This document shows positions 21,331-33,940 of a DNA stretch of 64,000 nt, piece by piece; the first letter of the stretch is position 1; the number at the start of each line of letters is the position of its first letter. The DNA comes from Gamarada debralockiae. Lineage: Eukaryota > Ascomycota > Leotiomycetes > Helotiales > Hyphodiscaceae. The notes beneath the pieces were generated by a model. That model saw only the letters and a program-made list of their open reading frames with translations. It was not told the DNA's origin and did not search any database. The DNA lies in NCBI GenBank assembly GCA_002803225.1, contig NXFV01000472.1, positions 30,744 through 94,743 on the forward strand, written 5' to 3'. Both the position numbers and the translations under genes were made by a program.

Positions 21331-22053
21331 ATGGCACGACGCCGCCGTCCCCCACGACCAGGCGCGCTGACCGAGCTACCTCCTTTAAAGATCCTCTCCC
21401 AAATCGTGTTACTCCAAACAATATGGTACGCGGTCGCAACGGCGCTCATCCTATTTACGGCGCTGGTGGCAGGAAAGCACTTCTCCTTTGATCTGGTGTT
21501 GAGCTGGCGGAGTTTGAGGGGTGATACAACGGTGGGATGGATGTTGGGATTGGTTTGGTTGTTGAACAGTTTCATTGGGTATGCTCTCCCCCTCCTCCTT
21601 TCGATCCTAGCAACCGGCCCATCCCATCCTGAATATAATAAAAAACTAATTATTTGCAGCGTCATATCACTCCTATTCTTCATCTCCCGCTCCAAACTCG
21701 TCCCCGACTTCGCCCTCACCCTACATTTCATCCACCTCGTAATAACGTCTCTATACTCGCGTTCCATACCCCAAAACTGGCTGTGGTGGGCGCTGCAAAT
21801 CGCGTCCGCAGGAATGATGACTTCCCTTGGCGTCTGGTCTTGCCAATACAGAGAATTACGTCCTATAATGTTCGGAGGCTCGGGTGCTGCGCAGAATAAT
21901 GGGAATGGGGCAGGAGAGAGTTCAGAAGCAGGGCCCAGTGAAGGAGGTGATGAAGAGCAAGGTTATGGGCGCGGACGAGGACGGGGCAGAGGGAGAGATG
22001 GAGCGGGAGAATACGAGATGGTGGGGATGAAAGCGGACGGGACGACCGCGTGA
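21331..22053 (+). CDS. SYS1: Golgi membrane protein Sys1
   Basis: Exons 21331-21578 and 21660-22053; the 81-bp intron is a multiple of three, so the frame also reads through it. The spliced protein is about 213 residues with four hydrophobic segments: IVLLQTIWYAVATALILFTA; WMLGLVWLLNSFIG plus SLLFFISR; LTLHFIHLVITSLY; and WWALQIASAGMMTSLGVW with the conserved WxCQxREL just after. Sys1 recruits the Arl3 GTPase to the late Golgi, an established role in yeast. The C-terminus is extended by a Gly/Arg-rich tail (GRGRGRGRGR), which is common in filamentous fungi. Intact. Confidence 0.92.
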   Translation: MARRRRPPRPGALTELPPLKILSQIVLLQTIWYAVATALILFTALVAGKHFSFDLVLSWRSLRGDTTVGWMLGLVWLLNSFIGYALPLLLSILATGPSHPEYNKKLIICSVISLLFFISRSKLVPDFALTLHFIHLVITSLYSRSIPQNWLWWALQIASAGMMTSLGVWSCQYRELRPIMFGGSGAAQNNGNGAGESSEAGPSEGGDEEQGYGRGRGRGRGRDGAGEYEMVGMKADGTTA

Positions 22054-22266
22054 GCTGACACAGTCATGTTTGGATTAAATTCGGCGCATAGACTAAGGAT
22101 ATGGCATTGGAAGGCGTTGGGGTTGGCGGAGCTTGTAATACTAGGCGGCATTGGATCTTGTTTCAAGTATTTAGGTGGTACGGCGATACCCAGATTCAGA
22201 TTCAATATTACTTGTTAATCCAAATTATCCCACTGCCTACTGATCGCCTATCTTGGCAATCCAAGA

Positions 22267-24512
22267 GTCGTGAACGGGTCAGAGATATGTCCGCTCTCTT
22301 CTCTTGCCCCTCCCATCCCAACAAGTATTCCATAGCTCCTTGCTAGACCAGCTGGCAATCCATCAATCTCAACATCTTCATCACTCGGCGTGAAGACTTG
22401 AGTCCAGTCGTACTCGTCCTTGACAATCTTAGACTGGGCCAGTTATCAGAGAGACGTCATTCTGCGCATGGGGAACGCGCCAACAGGCCCAATACTCACG
22501 GGCACCTGAGCGTATCACGAGATCAATATCAGACTCTGGCTGCTCCCTTGGGCTTGAAAGTGCGCTTCCAGCGGCTGCAAGAACCCTTTCGGTCGACGGC
22601 CTCTCTGTCGCATTCCCCGCCGGCAACATTCTCAGCGAAGACTTCAGGGGTGTGCATCTCGGAGAGAATGCCCTTTCTGTGCTGTCTCTTTCGTATTCTT
22701 TTCGTATAAGACAGCATTGACAGAGTGGGGTCAATTTGGATTCTGTTCGAGCTTCAGCCGCGGGATTGCACTGCCAGACAGGCTGTCTGAAGGCGTTTGA
22801 GGGATTCGGAAATGCCCCGTTGCAGCTTTTAGCAGACCAAGCCTGCGTCTCAGCCAGTACCAGAGCAGCCGCTGCATTGAGTGGATCAGCCAATTGAAAA
22901 TCCGGTGACGCATTCGTCGATCTACCCAGAAGGGGTTAGGAAGTCCATCTCCGTTAAGAGTTTGATATTCGGTGACTGGCGAGTTGTAATGTGATGTGCT
23001 ATCAACGCTGCTGTGGATATCGCCTCCTTCTTGAGCCCGTCGTCGTCGAGCCCTGCATCGCTGCTCATTGCGGGCCTTGAAAGACCACTGCGAGCAAGTG
23101 TAGAAGCTTCGGACATGAATTTCTCGGAATCGGTTGACAAGGGCGGGTTGAGAGATCCTCCAAAACGTCTCCGGAAAGTTCTCCATCGCTTGACCACCAG
23201 TTCCTTGACCGGCTGAACGAAACATGATGTGGCTCTGAGTGAATGACTGGCTGGAGGCGATAGTTTATCGCTAGTGAGCGAGAGGATGATTGCACTCCAC
23301 GATATCTCTCTGGCTTATCGATATCGCTATCAATCCGAACAGGCTTTGGCCGTTGTCGTCCCTCGCAGACTGGTTTGGAAGATATAGAAGTGCTGTTGGA
23401 CGGGCATTGTCATCATCAATTCGTTGTCAGCGGTGCCACGCTGTTGCTACTGCTGTTGGGTCAGGTTACATTTGCTGGCAGATTTCAGATACTCCTCTGG
23501 TTGGTGTCCAAATAACAGCCATTAACTGAGCCTTCAGTGACATCCAATGATCGATGTGATCTACGTCGTCTCGGCAGTGACCCAGAGCTTCCGATGACTG
23601 GATTTTTGAACCCAGTTGCTGCGAACGGAAGTGATGAACCAGGACTAGGTACGTCGTAGGACCCGTACCAAAGTTGAACTGGGGAAGTATTGCGAGCCTG
23701 ATGACCGAAGCACGGAGAGTAACGGAAATGAGTGTGCATTCTCAAAGAACTGGCCAATCGAGGGTCTGGTGAATTCGAAGGACCTTTCAAATCGTACGAA
23801 GTTTAATCTGGCGGAGGCAAGCCGTTATGATCAGGTGGAAGGGTAAAACATGAGCCCAGAAGTTGCATTGCAACAAGATGAGCCAGATCCTTGGCACAAT
23901 CTTGTCCAGCTAGGTAGCTGTCAGATACTGCTCGTCGTTTGTTGCTGTATTCATTCGTATGGCGGCCGACAATTTGTCGCATCCCTGGTCGCGGAGGGGC
24001 ATCCTGACCCGCAGCCCTTTCAGTCGACTGTATTTGGATTCCAGTGACCACCAATATGGACGACCTTGTGGCAAACATACTGCCACTCGAAGATCTCCCT
24101 ATCAATTATGTTCCAAGTGAGCTTGTGAGAGACAGAACACTCCTCAGTAGCCACCTTGATATCCGAAGGGTCATCCCTATGCGAGTTGGCCGATTGCCGA
24201 CGGAAGACAAGGAGCCTCTCACTTTCTCGATCTTTTCTGGGGATTCGTCATGTATAGTACTTGACTATTTTCAGAGCCATAGCATTCTGAATGTCGGTAC
24301 TTCGATTTGTGGGAGGTTCTAGTTGTATCGTAGGCAAGACTCGCGAGATCAAAGGTACTAGGTAGCCGTGGTATGGATGTTGGTTCCTCGATTCGGTGAC
24401 TTGGGAGATCCTTGAGATAGCTCATGTTGAAGGAGGAGGGCATAGGTAGGATATGTGATATCAAATGCTTCAGAAAAGGTGAGCGATCGTAGGTGAAGAG
24501 TCTGGCGTCCAT
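22267..24512 (-). pseudogene. Possible decayed multi-exon gene of unknown family
   Basis: Several minus-strand pieces look protein-like but do not join without damage. 24512-24219 is an open frame. 24105 to 23485 is a single frame broken only by a TAA at 23803-23805. 23197-22922 ends in MDFLTPSG and 22893-22504 begins with STNASPDFQLADPLN in another frame. An acidic C-terminal piece (VKDEYDWTQVFTPSDEDVEI) covers about 22435-22267 behind a clean cccag acceptor. No catalytic or DNA-binding motif is recognisable. It could be a gene with many introns that I mis-joined, or a pseudogene. Nothing is claimed about function. Confidence 0.3.
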
Positions 24513-24824
24513 GAGGGAAGGACGAGGATGGCAGACAACGTGAGGATTGGCACGTTTGTCTCAGAATCCCATAAAATCATGTCATTGAACGTACTTAGAA
24601 GGTGCGTTGTCTGACTCTGGAGGCTTCGTGTTTTGCACTTTCCGCTCTTGAAAAATAGCCCAGACCACGTGCACCACGAGCACCCTGTCTCATTCATTCA
24701 TTCAATATCAAGATTCCTCCGGCTGCTCTTGAATCTGAAGATACTTTACTTTCTCCAATTTGACTCCGTAGCCGAGACGGAAGGAGAGGCTACTTGAGCC
24801 CCGACGATGCGCTTCAAGTTGAAA

Positions 24825-26854
24825 TCACACCAAAGTGAGCCTTTGCAGTGTCGATTCTTTGAACCATTCTCGTTTGGTAATGGGAATTATCCCAGCTCTT
24901 CGGTACTCGCCATCATTGACATGGGTTGGAATCAAGGCCAGTCCAACGCGTATTCTTCCAAGACTCAGAATATAGTACACAGTGTCTGTCTGCGGCAGGA
25001 AATCCCATATTACCTTAATAGACTCTCCTAACCTCTGGAAATTGTCAATTCTAGATCGACTGACACGAAAGACAAGTCCTTCAAGATGAATTGTCGCAGA
25101 GATCAGAGTACCATTAGGATCCTTTCCCTCAGGCACTGTTACAACATTCAAGAATGTAGGATCGGCCCAGTCCTTCTCGTTCTCCTCCGTTCGGAACACG
25201 TCTCCTCGCCGACCGTAAACAAGGTCGTAGCTTATGGGCACAACCATCTTTGCCCATGACCATGATGGCTTATAGTTCATCGCTTGTATTTTGAGTTTCT
25301 TCGTGGAGGGCGTGAGGGCGATTTCATTTTCCTTCCATCGCCAACATAATCCCCGACAAAGATCCTTCCGCCAGAGACCTGCAACATATTGATCACTCAG
25401 CAAGTATGCAAACTCAAACGCCAAGCCTGATACGCCTGGAAACTTGTCCGAAGGTACCGATAATTTTCGTTCCGAGTAGCCCTCGACCATGTCCGTCCAG
25501 GCAAAGTAGCGGCTCTCAAGAGTAGCCCCAAATTGGCGTAGCTTTATGCCTTTTGAAAATGGCTGATCCAAGCAACGCCGAACTGTCCGATTGATGGTTG
25601 TGAATCTTTTGGGTCTCAATATCGCTCTCGAATTGGGATCTTCATACTGTGATCCACGTGGATCACCAGCGCGAGCTTCTCTGCATTCAAACAGCATTGT
25701 ATGCTTCGTAAAATATAATATTCTGGGCGATAACTCTCGTTCCTGGAGTGTCCAGCCTCTTCGATTCAACTTACTGCTCATGAACAAATCGTCCCACCCA
25801 TCAAATTTGGGCTTTATCAGTGCTGATCTTAACTCTGAAGAGTGGGAACTCCCACTCAAAACCTTGATAATGGGCAGTTCAACTTTACATGGAAATAGAC
25901 CACCCAAGCAGTCACTTGCTGCTGCAGCAGCAATCATACAGTGGCTGTGTGCGTAAACCTTTCCCATCAAAGAGCTTTCATGTTGCCAATCTTCAGGTGA
26001 ATCTTGGAGAATGCACAGCGAGTCTATCCAGAGATAGTGCAAACCGAGTCTTCTTGTCGCAATGACAGCATCCCGAAATGTACTAGGAAGGGTTCTAACG
26101 GGAATCCGGGAGAGACGCTTGCAGATTGTGGTAGTTCGTGTCGTCGCGCATTCAGGCATAGTCAAACCCCAGCGATGAGAGAGTGCAAGATATCTTGAGT
26201 CTTTCAGCGTATTGGACTTTGTCTCTATCAATCGTGGCGTGACGCCCCGTCTGCCAACGTCCACAAGCCTCGTTGGCTTGAAATCCGTGTCATAACGAAT
26301 ATTGCAGCTCTCGTGATCGTGAAGACACTTTTCGATCCAGGATCTGGCCAAAGAGAATGTGACTTCACTCAAAGGATGAAGGGCCGTCGAATCAGGGTTA
26401 TCTGACTGAGTATGAGCAAGTGGTAAGCCACTAAGAGAGCACGCTCACCTGAAAATTCAATGTCAAACTCATGCTCAAATCCATTCCGTCCAACTTGATA
26501 TGCGAGAACAGAGACCCAACGTCCACTTGGGATATGCTGGAATTTCTTGATACGAAGATAAGATCTGTGGCCATCCTTGCTGGCGACGTTCTGAGGTAGC
26601 CCTGAGTACATATACTGGGACTCGAGCACTGCCAAAAAGTCGGGGCCGCCAGTCCCGCCACACGGATACGCCTTCTTATATCGACTATTGACAATGGTAT
26701 TATGTAACAACATGCAGACATTGCAGCCCTCGTTTGCGGACGCTTCCAGGCTTTTTAGAGAGGGATGGTGCACGTGAAAGTTCAGGATCGATCCTTCGAA
26801 AAGATGCGGCGGAATGGCCTCGCACATCTGGCAGAGCGGCATATTGGATTTCAC
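24825..26854 (-). CDS. Heterokaryon-incompatibility (HET) domain protein
   Basis: Exons 26854-26449 and 26401-24825; the donor gtgagc and acceptor gtcag keep frame, giving about 660 residues. The N-terminus has the zinc-like LCQMCEAI pattern. The HET core shows YLALSHRWG, then LGLHYLWIDSLCILQDSPEDW and the C-terminal landmark SKLNRRGWTLQERELSPRILYF. HET proteins trigger cell death when incompatible fungal strains fuse. This longer, LCxxC-bearing class is expanded in Pezizomycotina and individual functions are mostly unknown. No stop or frameshift. It is divergent from the copper amine oxidase with about 830 bp between. Confidence 0.92.
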
Positions 26855-27685
26855 GGGGAGCGAACGGGGTCGCCACAGTGAATATGATCATTGCAGCTGG
26901 GGTGGTGGATAGCTAGAGAGTTGGAGTTGACAAATCGAAGATCGGCGACTTCACTGCCAATCTGTCATGCATGGAAATGCACGTGACTGTATGTCTTCTC
27001 TCTCGAGTTAAGGGTATCGCATTCTCCTGGACGAGATGTCTTGCTTACAGCTACATATGTGTCTTTAGTAGTCATCATAATTTCTGGGGAGAGTATCATA
27101 TGCTCGAAGATTTCGGGTAAAAATATGATATCGGGTATGCTAGCTGGGAGAAAGCGTTCTATGCGGCGGCGTCTCTGCCGTGCTGTGATCCAAACCATTA
27201 CCCGCAATTGGCTTCAGTTTCTCAGGTCGAAAAAGTACAGATCGTCCTACACTTCCTCAACTTCTACTCTCAGGCATTAGATAGGCCCATCAAAATAGCA
27301 GCCCAACACTCGTACTCGGTACCCAAATGAGTACTGCTTACGAGATCTACGAAACGCGGAATTGGCCCTCGCGGTCTCTCCACACGTGATTAACATTTAC
27401 TCAAAAAGTAAGAAATTTCCCCGCGTTGCTGGATGCGGCAAGTGCAAGCGAAACTGATAAATGTACGTTCCGTTTCTGAATGATTCCACATCTCACAGCG
27501 ATAAGAGCGGGACACGGGCAGTGAATCAACGGCACCAATGAGAAGAACAGAAGAACAGTCTGGGCATATTCAACGGCTGGGCTTGCATACATATCCCACA
27601 TTTGTGCTATTTCAACAACTTTTTTCTTCAAGTCAAACCACTTCATCATTTCAGGTCATCAACCAAGTAAATATTGATCGACAAA
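26855..27685. other. Divergent intergenic region
   Basis: Between the HET gene (minus) and the copper amine oxidase gene (plus). It contains short AT-rich stretches but no repeat or gene that I can support. Confidence 0.4.
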
Positions 27686-29962
27686 ATGTCTACGGAACAG
27701 GTCCCCCCGTCTCTCCCCTTTGTTGGCGGAAAGAAGACAACCCCTCAACACCCTCTCGGCCCTTTGACTGCTAACGAGATCTCGGAGAGTGCGGGATTGA
27801 TCAAGGGATTATGGCCTAGCAACACAAATATTCAGTTCAAGAGCATCACATTGCAGGAGCCGAGGAAGGCTGATTTAGTGCCATTTTTGGAGGCTGAGCA
27901 CGCCGGACAACAGACTCCCGTTATTGAGAGGAGGAGTTTCGTAGTCTATTATATTCGCAATACCGTAAGAGTCCCCAAAACCTCGTGGTGCATTCAAAGG
28001 AGGGGCCAATAATTGTTGAAATGCGGAGAAGTTAAGGTGCGGCAAAAGTGGGATTACGGCTGACACGACATCATAGGACAAACTCCACGAAGCTATCGTC
28101 AGCTTGAGCTTTGGGAAGGTTGAGAGCAACGTTCGACTTGGACCATGCGTTCACAGCAATGCCGACGGCAACGAGATCATTGCCGTTGAGAGGATTGCGT
28201 TGGAGGATGCTGGCGTCCAGGCGGAGATTGCCAAGCTGCAACTCCCCGAAGGTACCGTGCTTATCAGTGATCCGTGGATCTATGGTAAGTGTTACAAAAC
28301 TAGAGAGAGATGAATCACCTATTGACAATTGCAGGATCTGATGGAATCAATAATGGTCTCTTCACAGACGAAAAGCGCATGTTCCAATGCTTCCTTTACG
28401 TCCGGGACCCAAACAACTCTTCCGAGGCAGATAGCAACCACTATGCTATGCCGATCAGCATTTCACCCGTGGTCAGCGCCGAGACCATGAAGGTTACTCG
28501 AATCGACATTCTCCCCACCGGCATCGATAACACTATCAAGGAACCGTCCCCATACAAAGTCCAACCACCCAACGAGTACATTCCTGAAGCACAGGAGCTC
28601 CGAACAGACTTGAAGCCCTTGAATGTCATTCAGCCAGAAGGTGCTTCCTTCCAAGTCACCAACTTCAGCGAGCAAGGCCACACCATCACCTGGCAAAAGT
28701 GGGAGTTCAAAGTTGGTTTCAACCAACGTGAAGGTATGGTGTTGTATGACGTGCACTATGCTGGCCGTCCTCTTTTCTACAGACTTTCGTTGTCAGATAT
28801 GAACATCCCTTATGCCGATCCCCGACACCCATACCACAAGAAGTCAGCTTTCGATCTCGGTGACGCTGGAGCTGGAATCATGGCCAACAACCTCCAACTA
28901 GGCTGCGACTGTCTCGGTTCAATCCACTACCTCTCCGCTGTTCTGAACGACGACAAGGGCGAGCCTCTGCACATGCCCAACTGCGTCTGCATCCATGAGC
29001 AAGACAACGGTATCGGCTGGAAGCACACCAACTATCGCACTGGCCGTGCAACCGTGGTTCGAAATCGTGAGCTGGTCTTGCAGTCAATTATCACGGTTGC
29101 GAACTATGAGTATATCCTCGCTTTCCAATTCAACCAGGCCGGAGAAGTCATGTACGAAGTTCGAGCAACTGGAATCCTCTCAACACAACCGATCGATGAG
29201 GGCATCTCCGTCCCATGGGGCACAGTTGTCCACCCAGGCGTGCTTGCCTCGCACCACCAACACATCTTCTCATTGCGCGTAGACCCCATGATCGACGGCC
29301 CCATCAACCGCGTCGTCTACGACGAAGCACACCCAATGCCGCGCTCAGACTTCAACCCCCACGGCGTCGGCTACACCGTCACAGAAACGCCCATCACCAC
29401 ATCCGGCGGCTACGATCTCGACTTTGACGTTAACCGCACCTTCAAGATCCAGAACGCATCCGTCAAGAATCCCATCAACGGGAAATGCGTCGCATACAAA
29501 ATCCACGTTCCCCCCTTCCAGAAAATGCTGGCTGACAAAGATTCCTTCCATTTCAAGCGCGCCGAGTTCGCGGACCACAATATCTACGTCACATCCTACA
29601 AAGATGACGAACTTTACGCTGGCGGGAAATACACGAACCAGTCTCGTGGCGGAACTGGCGTTCGAAGTTGGGCGGATCGCAAGGATAATGTGCAGGATAG
29701 CGATGTGATTGTTTGGGTGCAGTTTGGTATCAACCACGTACCCCGGATTGAGGATTTCCCTGTTATGCCTTGCGAGATTATCAAGGTTAGCTTGAAGCCA
29801 GTGAATTTCTTTGATAAGAATCCTGCGCTGGATGTACCACCATCTGAGCAGGCTTTCAATAAGAGTGTCCTGGCTAGTGTGAGTCATGCACAGGAAACAG
29901 GGGAGGCTGTTGTGGGGAAGGAGGGGGAGGCGTGCTGTGTGAAGGAGAGTAGCAAATTGTAA
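27686..29962 (+). CDS. Peroxisomal copper amine oxidase
   Basis: Exons 27686-27964, 28077-28284 and 28335-29962, about 704 residues, the normal length. The topaquinone tyrosine lies in TVANYEYIL (N-Y-[DE] rule), two copper histidines in the HQH of HHQHIFSLRVDP, and the catalytic Asp region in YADPRHPYHKKSAFD. The last three residues are SKL, a type 1 peroxisomal targeting signal. The enzyme oxidises primary amines to aldehydes with release of ammonia and hydrogen peroxide. The quinone cofactor is made from the tyrosine by the copper site itself. In fungi these enzymes allow growth on amines as a nitrogen source. Intact and well conserved. Confidence 0.95.
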
Positions 29963-31307
29963 TGTCTGGAGGGGGCAAAAGGGGATTTGATACCATGTGA
30001 CGATGAATTGGTTTAATGGCGCTCAGGATGGGTATACCAGGAGAATAGCTAGTGTAGCTCAAAGTCATGTAGAAATATTTGCACTCCAAATTCGTCCATA
30101 CTTCGTAGCCGTGAATACTTCTCGACCGCCAGTGCTACGCCAATTTGGATTCTAAAATAGAGAAGTTACTGCCACCCAGTCTAAGCAATTCACTCATCAA
30201 AACATCGACGATGATCTATCAGAAAATATTTCGTTTGAACATTGAAAATGTAGGAACCCTTGACCACTTCGTTTTCGTTTGATCACTAAACACTCGCCCC
30301 CCTACCTTCCCCCCGCACATGCAAAGCCACCGCCCTTCTCAGCACTCATTCTGCAACCCTTGAAACTTTCAGGGCACCATGGAACCGACATAATTCTATG
30401 AGAATGGCCTCAATACCGTAATAATAACGGCTTCATAATGAACCACACAACAAACCACACAAAAAACATGATCACTAAACCAGATTCCTCGTCGAATTAG
30501 GCTCATACACTTCCCGTACCCTTAAAGCCTATCGCCTTTCCTTCCCTTTGTCGAGTTCGTTTTACCGCATCCGTAACTCTGTAGCAATCGATAGGTCCTC
30601 GGCGCCCAGCGAAATCGGCAATCTATCGGCTGTGCGGCACCATCCCGCCCCTCCAAAGCTTCTTGGCGCCGTAAAAATTCAGCGTTCTCCACCACCACAC
30701 ATCTCCACCCACCACCCACCCTTCTCCAACTTCCATCTCCAAAGGTAGCTGTACCACCGCAGCCATGTGCACCGCAACTGGTCAAGTTCGCCGAGAATGG
30801 GAATCTTCCTTACTCGTAAGATTCGAGATTCGGCGTAGCAATGGAGGCTGCTTAATGGTTTGGGGGTAGTGTGGCCGAGGGAGAAGACCTCGGTGTATGC
30901 TATACAGTAATTGGGGGCAATAGGAGGCAGGGTTTGAGGCTTCAATTTTATTCCCGTTGGAGAAAGCTTGGAGTCGGCGGGATCGACATGCACAAACGGT
31001 GCCCTTGACAAACGGGCAACCCCGTGATACACTTGTATAGGTCAAGGTCTCGAGTCATATTTCCTACAATGCCTTTCTTCCCTTCTTTCTGTGATACTTG
31101 TCGAATGTCTCTCTTTGCTTGCTTTCAACCAATCTTTGTTCACTTCCGTACAGTACTTGCCTATGAACCGTGATATGAGGAGGTAGTTTTGCATTCACGA
31201 ATCGCATTCCCCACTCTAACACTTTGTTTGCGCCAGTTGCTCTTGCTTGAGATACACAATCTCAATTGCATATCCGAGGATACACAAGTATATAAAATCT
31301 ACACGCA
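29963..31307. other. Gene-free interval
   Basis: 3' flank of the amine oxidase followed by the upstream region of the MFS gene. No motif-bearing frame, repeat or RNA gene seen. Confidence 0.4.
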
Positions 31308-33325
31308 ATGGTGGAACTCCATCCAACCCAAACTCCCTCCGCCACTTCCTTCGACAAGGGACTCGAGATACGCTCCCATGCCCAGAGCTCCAGCTCGCTG
31401 GATCGAAGCCATGACATGGATAAGGAAGAGAAAGGTTTGCATGGACAAGAAGTAGATATAGAGGCGGAGAAAGAGGAGACTGACGAGAATGATCCCCACG
31501 GCGATGGGTATGGTGGGAAAGAAAATGCATTGGGAACGGGAGTCATAAGGACGAGTACGACGACTAGCTGGAAGGACCCGGGACCACCTCCTGATGGGGG
31601 TTGGAGTGGGTGGACTCAGGGTGAGTTAAGGATCTTTTGTTCTTTCAAGTGCATATGAGAGAAGATAGGGTTGAGAAAGGTATTGAAGTTGAGAAAGAGG
31701 AACTGCTTCTGGTGTGCTGAGCTCGGGATGGAAGAGGCATTGAAGTCAATTCCTGCAGCAGATGCGATCCTAAGTAGGACAAGGGCTCGTCTCCTTTTGC
31801 TTTCAGAAATATCGCGTACTGACATTCAACAGCGGCACTGGGCCATCTCGTGATCTTGAACACATGGTAAGCAACCCAATCTCATTTCCCTCAACCGTAC
31901 CCATTCTACCATTCTAACCAAATCTGTTATTAGGGGCTTCATCAATTCCTTCGGCGTCTTCCAAGCATACTACGTAACAGCCCTAAACCGCCCACCAAGC
32001 GACATATCCTGGATCGGATCAATCCAAGTATTCCTCCTTTTCTTCATCGGTACATTCACCGGCCGCCTCACAGACGCCGGTTATTTCCGTCAAGTATTCC
32101 TCGTCGGTTCTTTCATAGGAGGTATATTTCCCCATTCCCACCCACCCAAATCCAACTCATCTAACGATCCCAGTAATTGGCCTCTTCATGGCCTCTCTCT
32201 CAACAACATACTGGCAGCTCTTCCTCGCCCAAGGCGTCTGCTGCGGCATCGGGAACGGCTGCCTTTTCTGTCCCGCCCTCTCTATACTCTCAACCTATTT
32301 CTCTAAGAAGCGCTCCCTAGCCATCGGTATCGCAGCCGCTGGATCTGCGACTGGCGGTATGGTTTTCCCCGCTATGGTGCAGCAATTGCTTCCTAAGGTC
32401 GGATTTCCCTGGACGATGCGAGCATTGGGCTTCATCCAGCTTGGGTGTCTGATCATCTGCAATATTGGGATCAAACCACGTGTTCCACCTCGGAAGACAG
32501 GAGCGCTAGTCGATTGGGCGAGTTTTAAGGAGGCGCCGTATGTTTTGTTTGCTATTGGGATGTTCTTCGTAAGTCCAACCCGTGCTTCTCCTGTTCTCTT
32601 CCCTTCGAAATCGACGTATTGACATATGCAATAGAATTTCTGGGGCGTATACTTCGCATTCTACTACCTCGGCTCCTTCGCCCGCACGCAAATCCACCTC
32701 CCCCTCCCCTCCTCTATCAATCTACTCATCACATTGAACGGCGTCGGCGTACTAGGTCGCATCGTGCCTAACTTCCTGGCGGACCGATTCTTTGGGCCTA
32801 TGAACAGTTTGATTCCGGTCGTGATTATCACCTCCGCTCTCTCGTTTGCCTGGATCGGCGTCTCTAGCACCGGTGGTCTTTACGCCTGGTCTGTTATATA
32901 TGGGATTGTTGGAGCAGCGATCCAGTCCCTCTTCCCCGCCACCCTCTCTTCTCTAACTACCAACCTGCGCATGCAGGGGACGAGGATGGGCATGGTGTTT
33001 ACTAGTAAGTTATTTTCAGAACACCACACTTCCTACAACCCCATCATATTCTACCTCTTCTCGAGATCCGTCATCGAAAAAGCAAGGCTTTCATCTCAAA
33101 TTCCGGCACCTTGCCTCTACTCTTCCCCAAAACTGACTCGGAAATCTTCTAGTCGTCTCTTTCGCAGTCCTGACGGGACCCCCAATAGCAGGGCAGCTGA
33201 TTCAGAAGAAGGGTGGTGGGTATGAATACGCGCAGATATTTTCGGGGAGCGTGATGTTGGTGGGAAGTGGGTTTCTGATGGCGGCGAAGATGTGTAAGGA
33301 TCGGAGGTTGATGGTCAAGATGTGA
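31308..33325 (+). CDS. MFS carrier, monocarboxylate/riboflavin-transporter-like
   Basis: Six exons: 31308-31620, 31833-31866, 31935-32121, 32174-32568, 32635-33004 and 33153-33325. All joins are GT-AG and keep frame. A charged N-terminal tail of about 90 residues ends in PPPDGGWSGW, the signature before the first membrane helix in MCT-type (MCH) carriers. Twelve hydrophobic segments follow, with FGVFQAYY, the GIGNGCLFCPALSILSTYF helix pair, FPWTMR, and LGRIVPNFLADRFFG in the second half. Yeast relatives (Mch family) carry riboflavin or remain orphan; the substrate here cannot be predicted. It is intact and convergent with the Zn2Cys6 gene. Confidence 0.92.
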
Positions 33326-33940
33326 GTTCATTAAGTCACTCATATCATGACTCAGATAGGAATTGAGCTGGACTTTGAGAATGGGTTGCATTTTAGTGGC
33401 AGAATGGGATATCAAGTATTGGGTATTTTGGTTTTGTGTTCAAAATGGTGGTATGGATATGGAGATATGGATTAGATATTGGTATGCCTAACTGAAATGT
33501 AGATGTATGAAATATAAAGGAGAAAAGCTACTCACTTGAGTGATTGATATCCTGAATGCGGATTTGACTAAGTTCAACGTAAGGAATCAATCACTCAACT
33601 TGTGCGATAGAAATTGACGCCGTTAACCATGCAAGAACTTCGCGTCAATGAATCACCGAAACGAAGAATCTCATGATTTAAATCCCGGAACCCTGGGTAT
33701 TTTCAAAATTATTCGCCGAAATCTATCCCTATGTAGCATTTTGCTGGGCATGCAATGCAATTTGCAACTCCATCCCCGCAGCCTAAAAACTCCTTTTCAT
33801 TTGCTCAAACCATATCTCGCTTTCGCTCAAACGAGCAATCATGTTCCGTAATGCATCCCAATTGTCCACAAAAATCATACAACTCCGTCTCCACCTCCAC
33901 CTCCACTCCCTTCATCCTCCATCTCCTGTAACGGCAGAAA
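33326..33940. other. Convergent intergenic region
   Basis: Between the 3' ends of the MFS gene and the Zn2Cys6 gene. Nothing else recognised; a few polypyrimidine runs near 33880-33920. Confidence 0.4.

Noticed and set aside
29345..29887. 180-codon minus-strand frame
   Set aside because: Antisense shadow of the copper amine oxidase catalytic region.
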